Assembly: GCF_037975245.1 (NCBI RefSeq)
Contig: NC_092575.1
Span: 22,314,841-22,376,840 of the forward strand
Reading direction: 5' to 3'
Source of the DNA: Apostichopus japonicus
Taxonomy: Eukaryota; Echinodermata; Holothuroidea; Aspidochirotida; Stichopodidae
DNA length: 62,000 bases
Position numbers and translations under genes: made by a program. Numbering within the stretch: position 1 is the first letter of the stretch; each line of letters begins with the position of its first letter. The notes beneath the pieces were generated by a model, which was not told the origin of the DNA, ran no database searches, and saw only the letters and a list, made by a program, of their open reading frames with translations. Shown in pieces: positions 48,803-60,646 of this stretch.

Positions 48803-51800
48803 CTGTGTAAATAGGAAAACAAGAGATATAAAAGTTGTGATTAAATTTAAAAAAGTTGAGAATAATCCACTAGTGTAAACGAGATGGAGTTCAGAGAGAT
48901 TATAACGAAAATGTTTCATACAATTATCCCTTCCTGAAATGTATCTCACTGGGGACTCAGCGAACTTTAAATTTCTGTCAGGATGAATCAGATTTTCTTA
49001 AAGATGTCATCATCATGTTGCTTTCTTGTTTGATGTAAGTGTCAGGGGAGTGGGGGTTCTGCTTTAGTTCACTTACCCATTAAACAGAATCTGAGTGAGT
49101 TTCTGAAGTTCCTGAGCGTGTTCAATGCTTTCTCTTCCATAGATTTCTGTTATAATCTTTATGCTTACTTCCAGGTGCTCAGCTGACTGGATAAAATCAC
49201 CTTAGTGATTCAGAGAAAATACAAAAATATTATTGTAAACAATAGAGAACTATATATATAGTGATACGGAAAATTACATATTTACATACATGCATACTGA
49301 CAAGACCTAGTGTGTATAATGTTGGAGGTACATATGTAACAGCAGGACCTAAGCTACTACATTAACTTACATTGCTAGGCTGGCTGGTAAGTAATTGTGT
49401 AGCTTAGGTAGCTTAGCCTAGCCACGTCAGTTTTCGTGTAGCTTAGGTCCTACTGCTACACATAGCGTACAGGTAATAATTTATCCAGCATCACATCTCA
49501 AAATGCTACACAAAATGGTCAATTTGCTGGACAAGTGCAAAGGTGTATAGCAGTTTTTCTTACACAAGAACCACATCATTTTATAAGAGACAAACTACAG
49601 ACACTTCAAAACTGCTACTCAAGATTTGGACGATAAAATTATTGCCTATGCTAGGCTTATAATTTATTGGTGAAAATGGGTTACTTGATTTTAATACAAG
49701 TGTTCACTAATTTAATTACAAAAGGTCTACCTCGCAGAGGTAGGCTACAGTTGTCTAGAGCTTAATTAAATCACCCTGACAAGAATTATTTTTGCACAGG
49801 TTAAACAATGACTGTAATCTGGAAGGAAATAAAAAAAGTTACTGTAATCCAGATTTTGCTCAAGAATTATCCTAACCAAACATTACATTCAATGTCAATG
49901 ACAACACTTTTCTTCTTCTAAAACCTCTTTTTGAAATTCTGAGGGGCAGAATCGGATAATACAAATTATGTGATTGTTTCCTTATTTAGTAATTGTGTGA
50001 TTGTTTCCTTATTTAGGTTTACTATAAAATTATTATTTAAATAATGCATTATTGATTAAATTTATACCTTGAAGAGCATAACATCTAGCTATGCAGTCTC
50101 TCACTTCTGCGATGGTTCTGTGGTGTTTGAATAAAACCATCTCATGAATATGCAATGACTGCTGGAGCAGCTGCAAAGATTCTATCAAAGAAGAAACAAA
50201 AAATTAACCATTTCCATCTGTCTGAAGTCAATGACTGAAATAGCATGTGAAGATCATACAACACTGAGGTCTTGACATTTTACTGAAAGCACACATGATG
50301 CCAAGTTACTACAGAAAACCCCTAAACCCAAGTTGAAGCTTAGCAGGTTGGAAGTATTACCCCCAATCACCACTAATGACAGGTAATAGAAAGATTTTTT
50401 TTTACAACCCACATGCATGATTAGTGTAACACTGTGGGCCAATATATTTTTTTGTGGGATCGATTGAAATCTACTACAGGACTGATCTGGCCAATGAGAT
50501 ACTTAATGAGGCCCGGCTCTAAATGAAAGCAAGTGGGGGGGGGGATGCAAGGTCACATGGGGTTATCACCTAAAAATGAGATTTGAATCATTTCAAAATG
50601 ACTCTAAAAACCAGGTCAAGGTAACAACCATCTCTAAAAGTGCACCAGAATATAACTTTGACCCTTAACGATAATCTTGCAACTTTTGCACGATATTTTT
50701 AGAAATGAAAAACATTTTCCCTTAATTTATTACAACATTTGTGATACTGAGTGACATACTAGTGTAAAGAAAACACCACCTGTTCAACGGTGTCAGAAGT
50801 GAAACATCATCAAAGACTGATTTGTTTATTATATGCAAATTTCTTAAATTAGTTACACATTTGTTTTACCATCTATCTATGAAATCATTCTCTAGGGGAT
50901 GAGAAAAACCAAGAGGGTTAGCTGCAGATGGGACCGAGGTCAAAGGTCGGACAAGTTTGGGCATTGTTCTTTTTCTTTTTTACCAATTCCACATTTGACT
51001 CTAAAACGCGTTTGAAACTCTAAGAGCATTTAACTGCTTGAAATCGGAAGTTTAGAGATTCTGGTACAGAAGAGAACATTCATGAAATATTTTAATACAT
51101 CAGTAAGTACAGAATTAACTTTAACATTGTAAATGGTCTCAGATGTTGAGGCACCTGGAGAGTATTACTGATTTATCAAGTGGTTTCCACACTACCTCAT
51201 GGAATCATATGGAGGAAACTCCTAGCAAAACAAGTACAGTCATTTTTGTCAAAGTTTTTCGCAGATTCTATCACTTAAGTAACACAGTACTCCAGCGTTT
51301 TAATCCCCGAAAAGTAATAGGTGCATTATTCTTCACATCGCTGTTCTAGCTCAGAATTGCTCAGCCAGCATTTAAAAAGGGTTTCGTGAGATATCTTAGC
51401 AGAACTTTGAATTGGTTTTTGAGCACTTTTTCGATACTATTCAAATTAAAAACATACAACAGTTATAAGCTCATTAGCTTAACTACTTATCTTTTCAGTT
51501 TGAATAGTGAAGGCCAGGTCACAATCTCTTTAACATTTCAGACGTGCTTTTATACTTATGATTTATATTAAAATTAAAATTAAAATGATGTGCGTGATAT
51601 TACTGATGAAATATTGTATGGAATAATAAATTATTCACTGCTGCATGCTCACTAGGTCCAAAAATCTTGAACGTGTCTTCATTTCACCTATCATAATTTT
51701 ATTATGTCTAATACTGTTAAAAAAAATAAAAAATACCATAATTCCACATTTATCAACAAAACTGAAGTATCTTTTTTGATTATATGTTGCTAGTTTCAAC

Positions 51801-54800
51801 TTACTCTCTACATCTTCCTTGTCACAACAACGAACACCCTCTTGGAAAAGATTGTCTGCTTTCTCTTTCAGCTGTATATGAGGACCCAAAAAATAAAATA
51901 AATGCCACCAAATGGATAGAATCCAGCTGCTTTATGTGAACTGACAATACTTAATAAATACAGTGAACATGCAGGGGCGTCGGAGCCGGTACGGCAGGTC
52001 CGGCAAACGCCGGACCAATATTCACGGCGCAAAAAAAAAAAAAAGTAGGACTAAGGAAAAGAAAATGGCAAAAAATAAAGAACCAAGATGAATCTGGGAG
52101 GTATATTTTTCAATAATTTTCAATAATGATGACTGCAAGTAGGCTAAATGTGACTACTCTGGCATGGCAGGGGTCTTGTTTTCAAGCTCGGGAAGTGCCA
52201 TTTCCTGCAATCTGGGAGGCATTTTTTCAAAATTTTCTCCAGTACGCTACGTGCCAACCATGGTGGCGCGTAGCGTAGTTTGACCTACCAAACGACCCCC
52301 CGATAATTATGATAGATGGCCACACTCTGATCCGCCGTACCATTCCCAAATAGCTTCCGACGCCCCTGACATGAATGTGATGCATAACATGAATGGAAGT
52401 TACCTAACGACACTGTAACGACAACTGTGCAAAGTATATGAGCAGTCCATTATATTTCAAACAAAGGGACACATTTCTCTTTTTTCCTTCTCTTTTTCTA
52501 ACTTGAAATAATCATGTATTTACTGATTTTTATCATTTCACACCAGAGTTGTTTAAATTCAGCTGCACGACACTAAATAAACAGAGCTTCCACTATAACA
52601 GCATTAACTTGTACCACTGCATCCAATCATACGCCGAGAGTTTAATAACAAACCGAATACCTCACAGACACAACTTTGCAAATAGATCTCGATGAAAAAT
52701 ACAAACCAGAAGTCGAAAATTTACACTTTAGTTTACGATGATCTTCTCAAGGGTGTCTCTAGTACCATTCAGACCTACAGATAACCCATCAACCTTCACT
52801 CAAGCTCATTAAAATAAACAAACAGGAATGTGCTGGTTTTCTTGAACAAAAATTCCTCAACTGCAAATGAGGTCCTTAAAATTCCTCTGAAAACTTTACA
52901 ATCTCAGTCGTCACAAATTGGGAACTTCAAGGAGATCCTTAGTGAGTTTATCCTCTACTAAAGAATTTTGCGGGAGACTGTTTGAGCTACAAAGCTTTCT
53001 TCCTTATCTTAATGTAAATTAATTGACTCTTTCCAAATTTTTTAATTAATTAACACAGACATTAATTAAAGCTGTATTCAATTTTTTTTAAAAGATTATA
53101 TATTTTTCAGATATAAAACTTGAATGGCCAATCAGAATGAAGTGTATTATTATGAAATTTCCTAAAAATAATTTCAAACAAGAAATCCATGAAGGAAGTT
53201 ACAACTGACCAGGCTAGATCCTGACGACCTACAAAAAATCAACAAAACCCCTCACCATTAGTTTCTCTTTTGCACTTTCCTTATGCAAGCATTGTTGGTT
53301 TGTACATACTAGATCTGAATCTAATAACGTTGCAGGTTGATCACAATTGGAGCATTTGAACATTGACCAATCAGATGGTTCTTTCTCAGTCATGTGACAA
53401 GCACTGCAAGTACAGTCAAAAAAGTACTGCTCTTTCAACTTTCTCAGTCTCTCTGCAACTGGCATGTGGTTCTTGTGAGGTCCTAGAGAAGAAAAAAGAA
53501 AATATATTACTAAAGAGAGGACAATAAAATCATAGCAATAGAGCATCATCACTAGCAACTTTTCCACATTTTGCTTTTCAAGGAAAATTAAGGATTTGTC
53601 TCTCGAGAGGAAATAAAGATTTTCAATTCAAGAATATTTGGTAGTACACTTTTCGAGTCCATTAGTTCACTTTTGATTCACAAGAGAAGACCTTATTAAA
53701 ACAACCTACACAGAAGACAAAGATATGGGAAGGGAAATTCTTCAAAGTATAGTGTGAAAATACCATAAGAAAATGCTGTAAACATAGACATTTATCATTA
53801 ATACTCCACTGAAATGAGTATCACTTGAAACTACAAAGTGTTGGATACTATCAAAATTAAATATAATATATCAAATGTTAATTAAAGCTTAACTTGAAAA
53901 TACTTCTACAGAATAATTGCTGTTTAAATGATTTCATGAACTTTCTTACTCATAATGTAGTGTAATGCCAAAATTGTCAATATCAGAATTTGGCAATATC
54001 TGTTTTTCCAGGACATTCTTATTACTTCTCTTTCTTCAGATTTCTCCATACATTCACTGCACAATATCACTGAGATTCAAGAGTCCTGTTGTAGGCATAC
54101 ATGATGTGAGAGGTATGGTGTTTATCATTTATTGCCAAGAAAAACCTGTCCAACACTTTGCTTTTTTTAAAGATTTGAAAGGTGTCTTAAATGGATTTTC
54201 AAGTAGTAGAATTGAATAGTTGTCAGATAGTGCTGCCAACATTTGCTCCCATCTTTTAGCCCATTTTGTAAGAAATTTTTGCTTTTTCAAAAGTAATAGG
54301 ATTTCAGAACAAATGAATAAAAACATATATATAAGATATAAGCAAGATTCACAAACATTTACAACAATGCTTCTATAATAACAGCCCACTTAAATTTACT
54401 TTCCTTGAGCAGTCCAAGGTGTCAGAGGACAAACTTGGGATAGGAATATATTTGATCTACCTCGTAAGTGTGACAGTGTACTCACTAATCCCTTTCAAAA
54501 GCCTCTTGCACAAATTCGCTGGATGAGGGTACATGCCAAGAACTTAACAGAGTGTGAACAATTTTGGTGGAAAAATTGCCAGCAAAATGAAAGGGAAGTC
54601 ATTAAAATTGAAGTAAGCTAAACTCTCACCTGAAGGACTTTATCCAGGCCATTACAGAGTGCAGCACACGTTATATAAGATCTCTTCTTTAATTGTTGAG
54701 AAATGTCACTTCTGAGCTAAGACCAACGTTTGTTCTTAATAAGTCAGTTTTGGAGTGTTTTATCTCATGACAGTCCATAGAATGTTTTCCGGGGAGAAAT

Positions 54801-57800
54801 AACTGATTACGAAGTGTCACTTTTGAGCTATGACCAAAGTTTGTTCTTACTAAATCAGTTGTGGAACTGTGTTTTATCTTGTGACAGTCCATAAAATGTT
54901 TTTTTTCGGGTAGAAACAATTGATTTGTCATTCAGCATTTTTTCTTTCCGATAATATGTCAAACATTATGATAATCACAGTTCCTAAAGTACGATACTTG
55001 TGTATCAGAAGACAAATGCTATCACCAATGAATGAGGTATCTCCCTGACTTTCATCCAGTAACTTGTTTTCCTCACAATGTCTGCAAACATTTAACTTCA
55101 AGATATTTGAATGAAAAGTAAACATTTGTCTCTAAATCTTTGATCTTACGTTTGCACATACACATTGGATATAAACACAGATCTTCAATCATTGGGGGAG
55201 GGGGGAAGGGGGAGATGGAGGGTGACAAAGGGGGAGGGGACAATCTCTTCTTCTATCAAAGACTTACCATAGCTATGACAAATTTCTTCTCCATTCTTGA
55301 TATTTCTGGTAGCTCTTATAGTGACATCACTTCCATTGAAACTACACACAAAGAAATGTGAGATGTGAAGCAATAAATGTTTTATAAAAGTAAAATGCTA
55401 AGATTGATTGAGAAGACATCTGGAAATTGTTCCAGAATGAAAACACAGAGTACCAGTATTGGCAGGTATTTTGTATGATGTTTGTTGTTCCTGACACAAG
55501 TTTTATGCTGCTCTAATCCTTTCCTCTTAAATGCCTGCAAAAGCTATTTACATTAGACCACAATTATTTGACTACCGGGCATGTCCTCTTTCGTTTCAAA
55601 TGGTGAGAATATTGAAGAGAAGTTTATTTAGATACTGTGTGAGGAGAGAGGATGACATATACCAGTGGCTTTCTGGTTATGGGTGTAACTGTAACACCGT
55701 AAAAATAATACAGAGGTGATAATGGGTGTAACTGTAACACTGTGAATAATACAGAGGTGATCATGGGTGTAACTGTAACACTGTGAAAATAATACAGAGG
55801 TGATTATGGGTGCATGTCATCATGTAGTAAGATGTCTTATGATTCAGACTTGTTGTACCAGTAAAATAGCGTGGGTATGAGTATGAGTAGAATTCCCAAT
55901 GGCATAAGAATGAGTAGGGTATAGCCCCCTTTGAAATGAGTAGAATTCCCATTGGTATGAGTATAATCCCCTTTTGTATGAGTAGAAATACCATTGGTAT
56001 GAATATGAGTGGAATTTCCATTAGTATCAGTATGAGTAGAATTTCTATTGCTAGAAGTATGAGCAGAATATAATTCCCATTGGAACAAGTATGAGTAGAG
56101 TATAATTCCCCTAGTAAAATTCCCATTGGTAAGAGTATGAGTAGAATTCCCATTGCTAGAAGTATGAGTATAGTATAATTCCCCTACTATAATTTCCATT
56201 GGTATGAATATCAGTAAAATTCCCATTGGTAAGAGTATGAGTAGAAGACTACAAGTACTTAATCAGACATGCACTAGTATAGATACTAGATTTCCAACAT
56301 GTCTCTAGTACAATTCCACAAAATAAGAAGAAGAGTATGTGTACAATCTCACTAAAAGTCTGTTATCCAATACATTATTTTCTACCAACAACTAAATAAA
56401 AATAGATCAAATCACAGAAGAATTATTTAGCACTAGCAAGGTCAAAGAATAAAATTTGAACAATGGTTCACTGAAATGTTGGTTTAGACACATACCTAGC
56501 AATCACATTAGGATCACACCCATGGTTCATCAGTGACACTGTTGGGTAGACAGCTGATGCTACCCTCACTTGCTCAGTGGTTTCTACTTTCCTCCCTGGG
56601 TCATCAGCGTGTCCTTGTGGGTGCACTGCTGTAATAGCATGTACGTTACACCTAAGTTGAAGGATGTGTCTGCTAATTAGGCCAGCTAGTGCACAAACCT
56701 CCGTGTCGTTACATAAAGCATCCCAGTGAACAGAATTGTCTTTTCCGAGCCTGATATGAATGCAAATGGATAATAATAGTCCAGTCTGTTGTGAATAAAT
56801 CGAAATGTGGGATTGTAAACAACGATATGGAAAAAATATATGAAAACGTAGAAAGTTAACTTTTTTGACAGTAGTACAAGCAGCAATGACAATAATAACA
56901 CTAACTAACAAACAATTGGTATTGAATTATTGAAAGCAATAAAACAAAATATTCACCAGAATACAAGAGGATAATTTCAGTCCCATTCTTACCATGGAGG
57001 CTTGGAAGAGATTTTCCTGTGTTTGATTGTCTATGTGAGTCTGTAATGAATACACTGCACCATAGTCAGCCTGGTATATACCATCAGCCCTGCAGCCAGG
57101 AATCCCATTGGATGTTGTTGGAAGGCTCTTAGAGAAGGATGATATCATTGTTTCTTTGTGAATGCCAGCACTGAGAATAATTCTAACACCTAAATGGCCA
57201 AGAGAGTCTATCTATTGGAAACATAAACGGGAAGGGAAGGTAAACTATTAAGTAATACATAAATGTATCATTTGAAGAAAAGAAAAAAAAACACATATCG
57301 AATAAAACTACTCAAAGTAGATATATTGCTAGAAAATTTTGTTAGTTCAGATTATTTTTTCAAAGACTTTTTGTAGCATGAAACATCAATTTCAAGTATA
57401 GATGCTAATTCTTAAATGGAACAGGGAAGGCATGGGGGAGGGGGGGTGGTATGGGTGGGTATGGTAGGGATGGGGAGGGTAAGAGAGTGGAGGTGATGTT
57501 GAGTCATGTGGTATCCAAGGTGGTATAACAGTGAAATTTGTTTATACCTATAACAAACGAAAATAAGGCATTTTGTTAAAAGTTGGATGCTGTGGGGGAC
57601 AACAGCATCAGTACGGCCACACCGCATAAGAGATAACCATTTGTGCTCTGCAGTATGACACAATTGGCACTTCTCTTCTGCAGGGTTAATTGCAATAGTT
57701 TGATATCATGATATTGATTCAAATTAGCTCAGGGACTTTTTACTTCTGTTGCAGTTTATCATTTTGACACGATGCCCAAATAAAGTGTGTTTTCTCTACC

Positions 57801-60608
57801 GATACACGATTGGTTACCTCTTGAAGTACTTCCCACATTGGGCACTCCACCTCATGATAATCCTCCCAGGCAGCGTCTTTACAAACCTCAGAACAGTACT
57901 GTACGTGAATGCAATGGCTGCACCTTTAAGGAAAGGACAGGAAATTTAAAGCATCAAACAGTTCCTGATCTCAAATTTTCAGCATGCTGAAGTTCCTAAC
58001 AGTTTTTGAAGGTACTTTCATGGAGGATTTGACCCTCCAAATTATCCACAAGCACTGAGGATTATTATTATATTAGGTAAGTAAAATTTCTATGTGAGGT
58101 TGATGTAGGATGTAGTACAATACTTGATGAAGTGACCATTTATTACACATTCTAGCAATATTCTAGAAAAAATACAGTTGACTTCTGAGAGGTATAAATC
58201 ACAGGGTTGCTGATACCTGAGGCCAGAAATGAAGAAATACTCTGCTATGCTATAGCAGAATTAATTCAGGATCAATAATTTTGCTAGGGATACACTAAGA
58301 GGCATACCCAACATCGATTGCATAGAAGGTACTGATAAATGCGCTGTAGCAATTCAATGTTACTGAAAATGATTCCACGAGTTAAGGCCACAGACTCTAG
58401 TAAAGCATCTTATTCGATTTTAGTGGAAGGGACTCAGGACTGCTCTTTGAAGAAAAAAAACTCACTGGAAAAATTTGATAATTGTTTTAGTGTGTAATCA
58501 CATTGAAGCAATGGATGCAAACTTTGGCACATTTACTAACCATAAACTGATGAAAGCAATACTACCAATGAAGGGTAATGACAAAGAGAGTTGGACTTTT
58601 AAAATGCATGTAAAAATGAAAACTTAAGTCAATTCACACTTGTGTGATTTACCCACAAAAGACTTTACAATTCTTGGAATTTAAAGACCAACTATGGAGG
58701 CAATTTTTTTTGTTGAGATTTTCCATTAATTTGGGAGTTTACATACCCATAATCAACATGTGTAAAAAATAATCTTCGAAAACCTACTATAACCCATCAA
58801 AAACGACCACGAAAATGGACATTTTGGGTAGTCACGTGACATGAACCTCTGGAATGTCTGAAAACAGAGATTGACCCAAAGGAGCCTCTGGTCACCGTGT
58901 GACGTCAAAGTTGGTATACCGCGAAAATCAAACGCTGATATAGGCACTGTTTGTACACAGATAGCGAACAATTGTACTGTTTTTGACTTTCAATTTCGAG
59001 CGTTTGAAAAGCTGTTAGCTTAAAACAAGAACACATGAAGGTTAACAACAAGTTTTAAGACAATTATAAGCAGAAATTTTAGTTAAATTGCTTATTTTAT
59101 TAGCAAAATTTCCACTCAAATGGAGGCATCTTTTACATAGCGTAGCGTCAATAGGTCCGTACGGTACAATATACTTACGTAGTACTTACTCGTTTTAATA
59201 TCCAAAAGTACAAACACAGAAAAAGTATCCTGTCAATAAACAAATTTAGCAGTGAATATCCTAATCCACGTTTCTTGTTCAATCCTGGGCGAAAAACTAC
59301 CGTGACTCTGTGTAATTCCATAGAGTTAGGTCTAGTTGAAACAGGCCTCGACCAGTAACATCCCACAATCACAAGACAGTCACTAACGAAATAAAACGTC
59401 CGATCGCTACATACTACCGTTTTTATTCAACTCCTTGGAACATGCAGATGTCGGAATAAACAGAACGGACAATATTACACATGTATCACGAACTCACGAT
59501 ACTGGAATACAACAAATGAAATAGATATATCCTAACATGGCTATTTACACATGCTGTGAGCCAACGCCGGCGAGAGTTGTAACTAACTACCGTACATGTA
59601 CTAACAATGCTATACCCTTGGCACGGTATATATATACGGTCATCTCTTACAGTAAATATATTACTGTCAATTGCGTGATATAATGTTACATGTAAGGACG
59701 TCCAGGGCGTGTTTACGGTCAATTTCACATTAGCTATGTCCGACCATGGTCCGACACAGCTATCGACAGTATATAATTTTCACAGAATGAGACATTTGCA
59801 GCATACACAGAAGCAGGGTCATGCATGTGGACTCATGGGCATGAGATACTCCGGGTGCTGAAAAATCTTTCCGTGTGGATCTCAAAAAATTGATCCAAAG
59901 TCTGCGGCGTTTTACGTCGGTTCTTTTACTCGGAAATCTAAAAAAGCTGATGCTTTTGTTGGATGAGGTATAACTGCAACCTCCAACAACACAGAATTGT
60001 GGCATTTTGAGGAAAAAGGAGTAATATCGTTGATGTTTTTGGCAGCTCAAGTATACGACTTTACACACTAAAAGTATAGTTGTGAGTGAGGTATACAAAC
60101 GTTGACGTCACATGGTCACCTGATGTCTTAGGAATGTTTCAGGAATGTCTGAAATAGAAGCTGACTTTTCTTCCCATTTTTCACTTATTTAACGTCCGAA
60201 ATTGGTAAAGTTAATTACAGCAATGTAATTGGAGTCAGTTAAGGATTACATACATGAAAAATGGTGGAATTTTATGTTCATCGAAAAGTCTCCATAGTTG
60301 GTCTTTAAACTATTCATGATCGGCTCACTAATCTAAACTGACAGGAATGAATCAAACAACACAACACGAGAAGCAACAAACCTAAAGCATCTTATTCCTC
60401 TTACTGTTAACTTCATAATAATAAAAAATATATGATGATAATAATAATGATGATAATAATGATGATAATAATAATAATAATAATAATAATAATTATAATA
60501 ATAATAATACTATTAATACTACTAATAATATTAATAATAATAATATTAATACTACTAATAATACTAGTAATAAAAATAATAATAATAATAATATTGATAA
60601 TCATAATC

Positions 60609-60646
<38 letters not shown>

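Noticed and set aside
49183-49186. Upstream acceptor (exon starting at 49186)
   Set aside because: Adds 4 nt and shifts frame relative to the preceding exon; the TCAG acceptor 4 nt later keeps phase.
55761-56226. Two overlapping 130-codon ORFs
   Set aside because: Both translate the degenerate GAATTCCCATT repeat; repeat-driven, no family, inside an SMYD4 intron.
56751-56785. Acceptor at 56751 as the start of the SET-core exon
   Set aside because: It would break phase with the preceding exon and drop a conserved helix; the acceptor before 56785 solves both.
57412-57663. Minus-strand frame containing Cys/His near the MYND exon
   Set aside because: It does not fit the MYND pattern, and the complete ligand set is already provided by 60662-60786 and 57818-57923 in phase.
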